From assembly GCF_900091845.1 (NCBI RefSeq), contig NZ_FMCI01000167.1, forward strand, positions 1 to 45,993: DNA of 45,993 nt. Direction: 5' to 3'. The DNA is from Streptomyces sp. SolWspMP-5a-2 (lineage in GTDB: Bacteria > Actinomycetota > Actinomycetes > Streptomycetales > Streptomycetaceae). Of this stretch, positions 17,734-25,795 are shown piece by piece. Under the pieces are notes generated by a model, which did no database searches, had not been told where the DNA came from, and saw only the letters and a program-made list of their open reading frames with translations. The position numbers and the translations under genes are program-made. Each line of letters begins with the position of its first letter. Position 1 is the first letter of the stretch.

Positions 17734-17782
17734 GCCGGGTCGGCGGCCTGCAGGGATGATCCCCGCAGGTCGCCGACCCGGC
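17734..17782. repeat. Long hairpin abutting attR
   Basis: Arms 17734-17755 and 17761-17782 pair over 22 positions with one mismatch (A17752 opposite C17764) and one G-T pair. The loop is ATGAT. CCTTT follows. It could be a terminator, a recombinase arm site or an end of the lost insertion sequence. Confidence 0.65.
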
Positions 17783-17791
17783 CCTTTACTA

Positions 17792-17812
17792 GGAGACGAA
17801 AAAGGCCTGATC
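17792..17812 (+). repeat. attR: displaced copy of the sodN end
   Basis: GGAGACGAAAAAGGCCTGAT + C. It encodes the same E-T-K-K-A-stop as attL through two synonymous differences. Sequence before it has no relation to sodN, so it is a core duplicate and not a second gene. Confidence 0.8.
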
Positions 17813-17832
17813 CCCGGATCTGGCTTTCTTCT

Positions 17833-17855
17833 GACCTGGGATCGTCGTCCAGGTC
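17833..17855 (+). terminator. Probable original sodN terminator, now displaced
   Basis: A 7-bp perfect stem (GACCTGG/CCAGGTC) with a 9-nt loop lies 22 bases after the displaced stop codon. The stretch 17813-18000 has no gene and is probably the ancestral sodN 3' flank. Confidence 0.4.
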
Positions 17856-18000
17856 GCAGCGTCTCCGTCCTGGTGGGCTTCCTGCCCGCGGGGCGGGGGC
17901 ACCGGGTTTCGCCCCCTGGGTAAAAGTCGCGCGGTGCGGGCCGAGGGCAAGCCCCTGCCGCCCGGGGCGCAACCCCTCCCCGGCGTGCGATGCTGGCGGG

Positions 18001-18405
18001 GTGAACCGTGAGGACCTGGTGCGGCTGCGGAAGGCGCGGGACCGGATGGACCGCGACTACGCGCTCCCCCTTGATGTCCCGGAGCTGGCCCGCACCGCCC
18101 TGATGTCGCCGGGCCACTTCCAGCGCAGCTTCCGCGCCGAGTACGGCGAGACCCCCTACGGCTACCTCATGACCCGCCGGGTCGAGCGGGCGAAGACGCT
18201 GCTGCGCCGGGGCGACCTCTCGGTGACCGAGGTCTGCATCGCCGTCGGCTGCACCTCGCTCGGCTCCTTCAGCTCCCGCTTCACCGAGCTGGTCGGCGAG
18301 ACCCCGAGCGCCTACCGGGCCCGCCCGCACGAGAGCGGCGCCGTGATCCCGCCCTGCGTGGCCCGCCGCTTCACCCGCCCGAAACGACGCCCCCAGCTCC
18401 CCTAG
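18001..18405 (+). CDS. AraC-family transcriptional regulator, DNA-binding domain only
   Basis: This 134-residue protein consists almost entirely of the two helix-turn-helices of AraC/XylS: L-P-L-D-V-P-E-L-A-R-T-A-L-M-S-P-G-H-F-Q-R-S-F-R, then the linking helix and L-S-V-T-E-V-C-I-A-V-G-C-T-S-L-G-S-F-S-S-R-F. No sensor domain is attached. GTG 18001 is the natural start; the frame upstream is open but meets the sodN flank. It is 54 bases before a glyoxalase-like gene in the same direction, and such AraC-VOC pairs are frequent in Streptomyces, so it likely controls that gene. Confidence 0.88.
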   Translation: MNREDLVRLRKARDRMDRDYALPLDVPELARTALMSPGHFQRSFRAEYGETPYGYLMTRRVERAKTLLRRGDLSVTEVCIAVGCTSLGSFSSRFTELVGETPSAYRARPHESGAVIPPCVARRFTRPKRRPQLP

Positions 18406-18459
18406 GGCGTGTCTGTCCACGGGCGGCGCGAACCCGCCTCGGCGTCCTAGCCTGGAGGC

Positions 18460-18873
18460 ATGGACATCGCCCTGCGCACCTGTTTCCTCGCCGTCGACGA
18501 CCACGACAAGGCCATCGCCTTCTACCGGGACGTCCTGGGTCTGGAGATCCGCAACGACGTCGGTTTCGAGGGCATGCGCTGGGTCACCGTCGGATCGCCG
18601 GCGCAGCCGGACGTGGAGATCGTGCTGGAACCGCCGGGCGCCGACCCGGACGCCTCCCCCGCCGACAAGGAGGCGCTGAGCCGCCTGCTCGCCAAGGGCA
18701 TGCTGCGCGGCGTCATCTTCTCCACCGCCGACTGCGACGCCCTCTACACCCGGGTCCGGGACTCGGGCGCCGACGTGCTCCAGGAACCGATGGACCAGCC
18801 CTACGGCGTGCGGGACTGCGCGTTCCGCGACCCGGCGGGCAACCTGCTGCGCTTCATGGAGCGGGCCGCCTGA
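18460..18873 (+). CDS. VOC-family (glyoxalase/bleomycin-resistance fold) protein
   Basis: This 137-residue single VOC domain has two beta-alpha-beta-beta-beta modules: D-H-D-K-A-I-A-F-Y-R-D-V-L-G-L-E in the first, and Y-G-V-R-D-C-A-F-R-D-P-A-G-N-L-L-R-F in the second, where the R-D-P-x-G-N motif is typical. VOC proteins bind metal and act as lyases, dioxygenases or binding proteins. The substrate is unknown. It probably forms a unit with the AraC regulator. Confidence 0.9.
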   Translation: MDIALRTCFLAVDDHDKAIAFYRDVLGLEIRNDVGFEGMRWVTVGSPAQPDVEIVLEPPGADPDASPADKEALSRLLAKGMLRGVIFSTADCDALYTRVRDSGADVLQEPMDQPYGVRDCAFRDPAGNLLRFMERAA

Positions 18874-18895
18874 GTCCGGCGCCCGCGGGCGGCGC

Positions 18896-19213
18896 TCACT
18901 CCCCCGGCCAGGCCCGGACCTCCACCACGGCATTCACCGGGATCGGCCCGTACACGTGCGGGAAACCCCCCTCGTAGCGCACCTCCGCGTCCAGCAGTGC
19001 CGGGTCGACGACCAGGACCACCAGGTCGTCCAGACCGGCGTAGAACGCCTCTGCGACGCCCGGGAGTTGGGCCGCTGTGGAGCAGTGCACGAAGCCCTCC
19101 TCCTGGAGGGTGCGCCCCCGGGTGGACATCTCGTAGACGCCCCGCGCGCGGGACGCGTCCCAGAGCGCGCGTTCGGTGAGGTGGAGGATGGTGGCATCGG
19201 CAGCGTCCGGCAT
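18896..19213 (-). CDS. DUF952 family protein
   Basis: This 105-residue protein matches the DUF952 pattern: I-L-H-L-T-E-R-A-L-W near the start, E-G-F-V-H-C-S-T at the centre, and F-P-H-V-Y-G-P-I-P near the end. The family has an ADP-ribosyltransferase-like look (conserved H, F-I-H-x-S) but no established reaction. ATG 19213 was preferred to an in-frame ATG at 19279 because the family homology starts a few residues later. No strong ribosome site is seen. It is convergent with the VOC gene. Confidence 0.85.
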   Translation of the reverse strand: MPDAADATILHLTERALWDASRARGVYEMSTRGRTLQEEGFVHCSTAAQLPGVAEAFYAGLDDLVVLVVDPALLDAEVRYEGGFPHVYGPIPVNAVVEVRAWPGE

Positions 19214-19575
19214 GGCACCACCGTACGGGGCGGGGCCGTACGGACACCGGGGAGGTTCCCCCTGTGCCGGGGAGGTCACCGGGGAGCCGGGGTGGTGAGG
19301 CTGCTCGGACGTGACGTGCGCGGCACCGGGCCCGGCCAGGTGCGGCTGCGGCCCCGCGCATCGTGGGGATGCGCGGGACCCGCCGGGCCGAAACCCCCGA
19401 GGCCCACACGGGGTCAGGTCCGCGTGGTCTCGCGGTCTCGGCCGTCTCGGCTGTCCTGTCCGTCTCGGCCGTCTCCGGGACTTCCTGGTTCCTTCCGCGA
19501 GCGCCGCGCGGGGTGCCGCCGCACCCCGTTCGACAGCCGCCCCCGTCTTCTCTCCCCCCTGTGGCCGCGCCCCTG
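19214..19575. other. Intergenic region with GTCTCGG-rich repeats
   Basis: There is no convincing gene. About 19425-19475 is a pyrimidine-biased low-complexity stretch in which GTCTCGG or close variants recur five or six times. It lies downstream of the prenyl synthase gene. No strong terminator hairpin was found. Confidence 0.5.
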
Positions 19576-20640
19576 TCAGTTGCTGCGGCGCGTCACGAAC
19601 TCCGCGAGGGCCAGCAGGCCGCCCGCCGACTCCGGTTCGGGGACCGCGCGGGACAGCTCCTGCATCGCGCGGGCCATCCGGTCAGCCGCCTGGACCTGCG
19701 CCCAGTCCCGGCCGCCCGCCCGTTCGACCGCCAGCGCGATCCGGTCCACGGCCTCCTGGTCGCCCTCCGCGCAGGGCAGCGCGTACAGCTCCGCCAGCTC
19801 CGCCGAGGCCGGGGCGCCGGAGGTGAGGGCGGCGACCACCGGCAGGGACTTCTTGCGGGCCGCGAGGTCGGCGCCGGCCGGTTTGCCGGTGCGGTGCGGG
19901 TCGCCCCATATCCCGATGACGTCGTCGATGAGCTGGAAGGCGAGCCCGGCCTGGCGGCCGAACGCGTCCAGCGCGTCGACGTCCTCGCGGTCCGCGCCCG
20001 CGTAGAGGGCGCCCAGCGCACAGGCGCACCCGAGCAGGGCGCCGGTCTTCGCCTCGGCCATCGTCAGCACCTCGGCGAGGGAGACCTCCGTCGGGGAGCG
20101 CCGTTCCATCGCGGTGTCGGCCTGCTGTCCCGCGCACAGCTCGATGACGCAGTCGGTGAGCCGGACGGCGGCCCCCGCCGAGGCCGGGTGCGGGTCCTCG
20201 GCGAACAGCCGCAGGGCGAGCGCCTGGAGGGCGTTGCCGGTGAGGATGGCGTCGGCGTCCCCGAAGACCGTCCACGCGGTGGGCCGGTGGCGGCGGGTGG
20301 GGTCCCGGTCCATCACGTCGTCGTGCAGGAGCGTGAAGTTGTGGACCAGCTCCACCGCGGCCGCGGCCCGGACCGCCCGTTCCCTGGCCCGCGGGCCGCC
20401 GAGCGCGCCGGCCGCGGTGAGGACGAGCGCGGGACGGATCGCCTTGCCCGCGTTGCCGTCCGCCGGGGTGCCGTCCGCGTGCTCCCAGCCGAAGTGGTAG
20501 CGGGCGACCCGGCGCAGCGATCCGGGCAAGGAGTCCACGGCGGCCCGCAGTTCGGGGTCGACGCGGGCACGGGCGCGTTCCAGGATCGCCGCGGCCTCGG
20601 ATCCGTCCAGGGGGTGTGCCTCCACCGTCAGTTCGGCCAT
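19576..20640 (-). CDS. Polyprenyl diphosphate synthase, probable encapsulin cargo
   Basis: This 354-residue trans-isoprenyl diphosphate synthase condenses isopentenyl diphosphate onto allylic diphosphates. It has G-K-A-I-R-P (65-70), the first Asp-rich motif L-L-H-D-D-V-M-D-R-D (107-111) followed by Arg-rich R-R-H-R-P, and the second motif F-Q-L-I-D-D-V-I-G-I-W-G-D (239-243), in which the last Asp of DDxxD is Gly as in actinobacterial GGPP-type enzymes. A Phe lies five residues before the first motif, but chain length cannot be fixed from this. ATG 20640 has GAGGGGGA upstream. An in-frame GTG at 20757, overlapping the encapsulin stop, would add 39 residues. It is directly downstream of the encapsulin gene, the known arrangement for Family 2B cargo. 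Confidence 0.92.
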   Translation of the reverse strand: MAELTVEAHPLDGSEAAAILERARARVDPELRAAVDSLPGSLRRVARYHFGWEHADGTPADGNAGKAIRPALVLTAAGALGGPRARERAVRAAAAVELVHNFTLLHDDVMDRDPTRRHRPTAWTVFGDADAILTGNALQALALRLFAEDPHPASAGAAVRLTDCVIELCAGQQADTAMERRSPTEVSLAEVLTMAEAKTGALLGCACALGALYAGADREDVDALDAFGRQAGLAFQLIDDVIGIWGDPHRTGKPAGADLAARKKSLPVVAALTSGAPASAELAELYALPCAEGDQEAVDRIALAVERAGGRDWAQVQAADRMARAMQELSRAVPEPESAGGLLALAEFVTRRSN

Positions 20641-20757
20641 GGGGTCCCCCTCGGACAGTGCTCGGACGCCACCGCCCGGACCGCCGCCGGGCGTGTACGC
20701 CGGAGATGTACCCGCCCCGGAGGGCGGGGACACGGCTCCGAGGTGCAAAGACGTCAC
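20641..20757 (-). promoter_or_regulatory. Encapsulin-cargo junction: hairpin or coding N-terminal extension
   Basis: A 7-bp perfect stem with a CGGA loop (20711-20728) lies between the shell stop and the cargo ATG, which could lower cargo expression relative to shell. The same stretch is an open frame from GTG 20757 (GTGA overlap with the shell stop), in frame with the synthase. It would encode a Gly/Pro/Ser-rich peptide. GC at third positions is roughly 77 percent, below the neighbouring genes. Confidence 0.5.
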
Positions 20758-22160
20758 CGCCAGCGGCCGATCTCGACGTTCTCCAGCACGCCGAGCGCGT
20801 CCGGCACGAGGACCGCCGCGGAGTAGTAGGCGGTCACCAGGTAGTTGATGATCGCCTGCTCGTTGATGCCCATGAAGCGCACCGACAGGCTCGGTTCGAT
20901 CTCGTCCGGGATGCCCGCCTGCTGGAGGCCGATGACGCCCTGCTCGCTCTCGCCGGTGCGCATCGCGATGATCGAGGTGGTGCGGGCCTCGGTGACCGGG
21001 ATCTTGTTGCACGGGTAGATCGGCACGCCGCGCCAGGTCGGGATGCGGTTGCCCGCCACCTCGATGGACTCCGGGACCAGCCCGCGCTTGTTGAACTCGC
21101 GGCCGATCGCGGAGATCGCGCGCGGGTGGGCGAGCAGCAGCTTGGTGCCGCGGCGCCTGCTGAGCAGCTCGTCCAGGTCGTCGGGGCTGGGCACGCCGTC
21201 GTGCGGCTGGAGGCGCTGGTCGTACTCGCAGTTGTGCAGGAGCCCGAACTCCCGGTTGTTGACCAGCTCGTGCTCCTGACGCTCCTTCAACGCCTCGACG
21301 GTGAGCCGCAACTGGTGCTCGGTCTGGTTCATCGGCTGGTTGTAGAGGTCGGCCACGCGCGAGTGGATGCGCAGGACGGTCTGCGCGATGCTCAGTTCGT
21401 ACTCGCGGGGGCGGGCCTCGTAGTCGACGAAGGTGTGCGGGATGTCGGGCTCGCCGCTGTGGCCCGCGGCGAGGTCGACGGCCTTCTCGCCGTACTTGTT
21501 GGTGCTCTGCTCCGGGATCGCGCGCACCTCGGCCAGGTGGTCGCGCAGGGAGTCGGAGCGCTCCGCGATCTGCTGGACGTCCTGGCGGGAGAGGGCGAGG
21601 ACCGTGCAGGCGGTGACCGCGCGGGCGGTGGACTCCCAGACGGCGTCGTCGGAGAGCAGCGCGGCCTCGCCGAAGTAGGCGCCGTCGGCGAGCACGCCGA
21701 GGACCGCGTCGTCGCCGTAGGGGCCGGTACCGACCCGCTCCACCCGGCCGTGCGCGAGCAGGTAGACCTCGTCGGTCGGGGTGCCGTCCGAGACGATCAC
21801 GTCCCCGGGAGCGAACTCCCGCTGGCGGCAGCGCTGGGCCAGCTCGCCGAGCACGTCCTGGTCCTCGTAGGAGCGCAGGGCGGGCAGTTCGCCCAGCTCC
21901 GCCGGGATGACCTCGACCCGGTCGCCGGTCTTCACGAACGTGATGCGGCCGTCCCCCACGGTGTACGTGAGACGCCGGTTGACCCGGTACGCGCCGCCCT
22001 GCACATTGACCCACGGCAGCATGCGCAGCAGCCAGCGCGAGCTGATCTCCTGCATCTGCGGCGCGGACTTGGTCGTGGTGGCCAGGTTCCGCGCGGCGGC
22101 AGTGCCGAGACTCTGCTGCGGCTTGTCCTGCTCCGTACGGACCTCTTCGCCTACCGACAT
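20754..22160 (-). CDS. Family 2B encapsulin shell protein with cNMP-binding domain (EshA-like)
   Basis: This is a 468-residue protein. Residues 1-90 form an N-terminal arm and the first part of an HK97-type fold. Residues about 95-205 are an inserted cyclic-nucleotide-binding domain ([28 protein letters not shown]). The HK97 fold resumes from about 215 with [10 protein letters not shown] and runs to [11 protein letters not shown] at the C-terminus. This layout is the Streptomyces EshA/Family 2B encapsulin, a self-assembling protein shell. EshA proteins have been linked to sporulation and ppGpp in S. griseus and S. coelicolor. ATG 22160 has GGGAGGG upstream. The prenyl synthase gene follows at once. 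Alternative annotations (Crp/Fnr regulator) fail because no HTH is present. Confidence 0.9.
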   Translation of the reverse strand: MSVGEEVRTEQDKPQQSLGTAAARNLATTTKSAPQMQEISSRWLLRMLPWVNVQGGAYRVNRRLTYTVGDGRITFVKTGDRVEVIPAELGELPALRSYEDQDVLGELAQRCRQREFAPGDVIVSDGTPTDEVYLLAHGRVERVGTGPYGDDAVLGVLADGAYFGEAALLSDDAVWESTARAVTACTVLALSRQDVQQIAERSDSLRDHLAEVRAIPEQSTNKYGEKAVDLAAGHSGEPDIPHTFVDYEARPREYELSIAQTVLRIHSRVADLYNQPMNQTEHQLRLTVEALKERQEHELVNNREFGLLHNCEYDQRLQPHDGVPSPDDLDELLSRRRGTKLLLAHPRAISAIGREFNKRGLVPESIEVAGNRIPTWRGVPIYPCNKIPVTEARTTSIIAMRTGESEQGVIGLQQAGIPDEIEPSLSVRFMGINEQAIINYLVTAYYSAAVLVPDALGVLENVEIGRWR

Positions 22161-22481
22161 ATGAGAATTGCCCTCCCTGTCCTGCGCCGATGCCTGCCGC
22201 TCGGGCGCATCGGCGTGCTCACGGGGCAACCCTTCCATCACGGAGCGTGCTGATGCTATTACCCGAAAGAGCGGGAATGGATCACCGGCGGCCGGGGCAT
22301 GATGAGCGTTCCGCCGACGGCCCGCATCCACCCAAACGCCTCGAACTCCCCTGCCAGATGTCCTGATCGGGTCGCACAGGGCCCGAACAAGGCATGTGGA
22401 CGGGCTCCTTCCGGTACAAGCAGCGGTACGAGACGGCCGTGCACGACGGCCGTCGGCGCAGCACGGAAGAAAGGGGCGGTC
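22161..22481. other. Divergent promoter region, encapsulin / amidase
   Basis: A 320-base gap. A GGGTAA on the minus strand (22264-22259) resembles a SigB-type -10 but lacks a matching -35. No other motif is convincing. Confidence 0.4.
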
Positions 22482-23072
22482 ATGGCCTCACCCATGTCCG
22501 CGGGCACGTTCCTGCGCGCTCTCAGGGCCGAGGGCGTCACCGTCGTCGAGGTCGGCGACTGGGAGCACCACAACCGCAACCACAAGGGGCCGTGGGGCCC
22601 CGTGAACGGCGTGATGATCCATCACACGGTGACGAGCGGCACCGCGAGGACGGTGGCGCTCTGCCGGGACGGCCACAGCGAGCTGCCGGGACCGCTCTGC
22701 CACGGCGTCATCGCCAAGGACGGCAAGGTCCACCTGGTCGGCTACGGCCGCGCCAACCACGCGGGGTTCGGCGACGACGACGTCCTGCGCGCGGTCGTCG
22801 CGGAGAAGTCGCTGCCGCCCGTCAACGAGGCGAACACGGACGGGAACCCGCGCTTCTACGGCTTCGAGTGCGAGAACCTCGGGGACGGCAAGGACCCGTG
22901 GCCGCAGGCCCAGTTGGAGGCGATCGAGAAGGTCTCCGCAGCCGTCTGCCGCCACCACGGCTGGACGGAGAAGTCGGTGATCGGGCACCTGGAGTGGCAG
23001 CCGGGCAAGGTGGACCCCAGGGGCTTCACCATGGCGTGGCTGCGCGGCCGGGTCCGTGACCGCCTGAAGTGA
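22482..23072 (+). CDS. N-acetylmuramoyl-L-alanine amidase (amidase_2/PGRP fold)
   Basis: This 196-residue zinc amidase cuts the bond between MurNAc and the stem peptide. Zinc ligands are visible as His in V-M-I-H-H-T-V, and the later His in [13 protein letters not shown], with A-N-H-A-G between. This is the usual PGRP/T7-lysozyme order. There is no signal peptide, so it is either cytoplasmic (muropeptide recycling) or exported by another route, as for endolysins. ATG 22482 follows AAGGGG. A second ATG at 22494 is possible. Confidence 0.9.
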   Translation: MASPMSAGTFLRALRAEGVTVVEVGDWEHHNRNHKGPWGPVNGVMIHHTVTSGTARTVALCRDGHSELPGPLCHGVIAKDGKVHLVGYGRANHAGFGDDDVLRAVVAEKSLPPVNEANTDGNPRFYGFECENLGDGKDPWPQAQLEAIEKVSAAVCRHHGWTEKSVIGHLEWQPGKVDPRGFTMAWLRGRVRDRLK

Positions 23073-23165
23073 CCGTCGCGGCCTGGGCCACCGGTCAGGA
23101 CCGGGTGGCCCCGGCCGCGCGGGACCGCCGGGCGGCGCGCTGTCCTCGCAGGTCACAATGGTGAC

Positions 23166-24116
23166 GTGACCGGCAGCACCCCCCTCGACCCGTCCGCGGT
23201 CCCCGATCCGGGGCACGCCGCCGACCCGCGCGCCGTCCTCCGGCCGAACCTGCCCTCCCCGCTGCGGGAGGTGCGGGACGGCCGGTTCGAGCGGCGCGGG
23301 GTGCGGCTGCTCGTCAAACGGGACGACCTGATCCATCCGGACCTCGTCGGCAACAAGTGGCGCAAGCTGGCGCCGAACCTCGCCGCCGCGGCCGGCCGGA
23401 CCGTCGTCACCTTCGGCGGCGCCTACTCCAACCACCTGCGCGCCACGGCCGCCGCGGGCCGCCTCCTGGGGCTGTCCACGGTCGGCGTGGTGCGCGGGCA
23501 GGAGCTGGCCGACCGGCCGCTCAACGCGTCCCTGGCCCGGTGCGCGGCCGACGGCATGCGGCTGCGGTTCGTGGACCGCTCGACGTACCGGAGGGTGTCC
23601 GAGCCGGAGACGCTGGCGGCCGTGCTGCGCGCGGCGGACGCCCCGCGCGCGTACGTCGTCCCGGAGGGCGGCAGCAACGTCCTGGCGGTCCGCGGCTGCC
23701 GGGCGCTCGGCGAGGAACTGCGCGGGCACGCGGACGTCGTCGCGGTGGCCTGCGGCACCGGCGGCACGCTCGCCGGACTCGCCGCGGGGCTCGCCGGGGG
23801 ACAGCGCGCGCTGGGCGTCGCGGTCCTGCGCGGCGGCTTCCTCGGCCGGGAGACGCAGGCCCTCCAGGAGGCGGCGTTCGGCCACCGCGTGGGCGCGTGG
23901 GACGTGGACGACCGCTTCCATTTCGGCGGCTACGCGCGCGTGCCGGCCGCGCTGGAGGCGTTCGCGGCGGACTTCGAGGACCGGCACGGCGTCCCCGTGG
24001 AACATCTCTATGTCGCCAAGTTGCTGTACGGACTCGTCGCCCTGGCCGAGGAGGGCGGGTTCCCGCGCGGGACGACGGTCGCCGCGGTGATCACCGGGGC
24101 GCCGTTCACCGGGTGA
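23166..24116 (+). CDS. PLP-dependent D-cysteine desulfhydrase / ACC deaminase-family enzyme
   Basis: This is a 316-residue fold-type II PLP enzyme. The Schiff-base lysine is Lys64 in L-V-G-N-K-W-R-K-L. F-G-G-A-Y-S-N-H supplies the catalytic Ser/Asn/His block. A-C-G-T-G-G-T-L-A-G-L binds the phosphate. This matches the 1-aminocyclopropane-1-carboxylate deaminase / D-cysteine desulfhydrase family, which breaks down D-amino acids to keto acids, ammonia and sometimes sulfide. Most bacterial members without ACC-specific residues act on D-cysteine; the true substrate is not decided here. GTG 23166 is the start. Confidence 0.9.
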   Translation: MTGSTPLDPSAVPDPGHAADPRAVLRPNLPSPLREVRDGRFERRGVRLLVKRDDLIHPDLVGNKWRKLAPNLAAAAGRTVVTFGGAYSNHLRATAAAGRLLGLSTVGVVRGQELADRPLNASLARCAADGMRLRFVDRSTYRRVSEPETLAAVLRAADAPRAYVVPEGGSNVLAVRGCRALGEELRGHADVVAVACGTGGTLAGLAAGLAGGQRALGVAVLRGGFLGRETQALQEAAFGHRVGAWDVDDRFHFGGYARVPAALEAFAADFEDRHGVPVEHLYVAKLLYGLVALAEEGGFPRGTTVAAVITGAPFTG

Positions 24117-24137
24117 CGCCCCCGCGGGCGGCGGCCC

Positions 24138-25733
24138 TCACGCCGTCTCCCGGTAGGCCGCCGCCTCCTCCAGGTCGAGGCGTCTGAGCAGGGTGCGGAG
24201 CATTTCGTCGTCGATGTGGCGGGCGTCGCGCAGCCGCACGAAGACCTCGCGCTCGGAGCTGATCATCGCCCGGGACAGCCGCCGGTAGACGTCGTCCACG
24301 GTCTCCCCCGTGACCGGGTTGACCTGGCCGAGCCGCTCCCAGACGGCGTTGCGGCGGCGTTCGAGGACGGTGCGCAGGCGGTCGGCGAGCGGCGGCGGCA
24401 GGGCGTTGGACTCGTCCGCCAGGAGTTCGTCGAGACGGCGTTCGGCGGCCCGGGACGCCTGCGCCTGGGCGTTGGCCTCGGCCAGCGTCTCGGCCCGTGA
24501 GTCGCGGCCGGGCAGCTTCAGGAGCCGGATCAGAGTGGGCAGGGTGACGCCCTGGACGACCAGCGTGCCGATGACGGTGGTGAAGGTCAGGAACAGGATC
24601 AGGTTGCGCCCGGGGAAGGGGGCGCCGTCGTGCAGTTCGACCGGGATCGAGAAGGCGATGGCGAGCGAGACGACGCCCCGCATGCCCGCCCAGCCGATCA
24701 CGAAGGGGCCCTTCCAGCCGGGGTTCTCCTCGCGCCCCCGGATGCGGGCGGACAGCAGCCGGGGCAGGAAGGTCGCCGGGTAGACCCAGACGAAGCGGGC
24801 CGCGACGACGACCAGGAAGACGGCGACGGCGTACCAGGCGGCGCTGAGCCCCTGGTAGGCGCCGAGGCCCTTGAGGACGATCGGCAGCTGGAGGCCGATC
24901 AGGGCGAACACGGCGGACTCCAGGACGAACGCGACCATCTTCCAGACGGCCTCCTCCTGGAGGCGGGTGGCGAAGTCGACCTCCCACGCGCGGTGGCCGA
25001 GCCAGAGCGCGACGACCACGACCGCGAGGACACCGGAGGCGTGCACCTGCTCCGCGGCCGCGTAGGCCACGAACGGGATCAGCAGGGAGAGCGTGTTCTG
25101 GAGCAGCGCCTCCTTCAGGTGGGTGCGCAGCCAGTGCAGCGGCACCATCAGCACCAGGCCGATGCCGACACCGCCGAACGCGGCGAGCAGGAACTCGCCG
25201 ATACCGCCCGCCCAGGTGGCGCCCTCGCCGACGGCCGCCGCGACCGCGACCCGGTAGGCGGTGATCGCCGTGGCGTCGTTCACCAGGGACTCGCCCTGGA
25301 GGATCGTGGTGACCCGGGAGGGCAGGCCGACCCGGCGGGCGATCGCGGTGGCGGCGACCGCGTCCGGCGGCGCGACCACCGCGCCGAGCACCAGCGCCGC
25401 CGTCAGCGACAGCCCCGGCACGATCCGGTAGGCGGCCCAGCCGACCACGAGGGTCGCGAACAGCACGTACCCGACGGACAGCAGCGCGACCGGCCGGAGC
25501 TGCGCCCTGAGGTCCAGGTAGGAGCTGTCGGTGGCGGCGGTGTACAGCAGCGGCGGCAGCACCAGGGGCAGCACGATCTCCGGGTCGAGGGTGTAGTCGG
25601 GCACCCCGGGCACGTACGACACGATCAGCCCGATCGCGACGAGCAGCAGCGGCGCGGGCACCGGTGTGCGCCGGGCCGCCGCCGCCACCGCCGCGCTCCC
25701 CGCCACCAGCAGCAGCAGTGGCATCACGTCCAT
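24138..25733 (-). CDS. Na+/H+ antiporter, CPA1 family
   Basis: This 531-residue protein has about twelve hydrophobic helices in the first 400 residues and a soluble, charged C-terminal 120. Transport signatures are V-V-A-P-P-D-A-V-A-A-T-A-I-A-R-R in helix 5-6, with the ion-binding Asp, and L-Q-G-E-S-L-V-N-D-A-T-A-I. It exchanges Na+ or K+ for H+ across the membrane for pH and salt homeostasis. ATG 25733 begins directly with the first membrane helix. Convergent with the PLP enzyme gene (21 bases apart). Confidence 0.93.
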   Translation of the reverse strand: MDVMPLLLLVAGSAAVAAAARRTPVPAPLLLVAIGLIVSYVPGVPDYTLDPEIVLPLVLPPLLYTAATDSSYLDLRAQLRPVALLSVGYVLFATLVVGWAAYRIVPGLSLTAALVLGAVVAPPDAVAATAIARRVGLPSRVTTILQGESLVNDATAITAYRVAVAAAVGEGATWAGGIGEFLLAAFGGVGIGLVLMVPLHWLRTHLKEALLQNTLSLLIPFVAYAAAEQVHASGVLAVVVVALWLGHRAWEVDFATRLQEEAVWKMVAFVLESAVFALIGLQLPIVLKGLGAYQGLSAAWYAVAVFLVVVAARFVWVYPATFLPRLLSARIRGREENPGWKGPFVIGWAGMRGVVSLAIAFSIPVELHDGAPFPGRNLILFLTFTTVIGTLVVQGVTLPTLIRLLKLPGRDSRAETLAEANAQAQASRAAERRLDELLADESNALPPPLADRLRTVLERRRNAVWERLGQVNPVTGETVDDVYRRLSRAMISSEREVFVRLRDARHIDDEMLRTLLRRLDLEEAAAYRETA

Positions 25734-25795
25734 CGTCCTCGCCCGCCCTCGTCATTCCGCGCGGTCGTCCCCGCGGGAGTCGTAATCTGGCAATC

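Larger units (their letters stand above)
16184..17812. mobile_element. Decayed integrated element in the 3' end of sodN
   Basis: The element is bounded by imperfect direct repeats of the sodN terminus at 16184-16204 and 17792-17812 (19 of 21 bases identical), 1608 bp apart. Contents in order are an integrase remnant beside the left repeat and reading toward it, a possible toxin tail with an immunity-like gene, a terminator, a transposase remnant and a 22-bp-stem hairpin touching the right repeat. No replication, transfer or phage genes remain. Integrase next to one end and reconstruction of the host gene end are classic features of tyrosine-recombinase integration. Confidence 0.8.

Noticed and set aside
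17581..18000. N-terminal extension of the AraC regulator into the sodN flank
   Set aside because: The extra residues cross the transposase remnant, hairpin and attR, and have no family similarity.
20754..22160. Crp/Fnr transcription factor reading of the cNMP-domain protein
   Set aside because: No helix-turn-helix follows the nucleotide domain, and the flanking sequence fits an encapsulin scaffold.
22259..22285. SigB-type promoter for the encapsulin gene (GGGTAA on the minus strand)
   Set aside because: No GNNT lies 14-16 bases upstream, so only half of the consensus is met.
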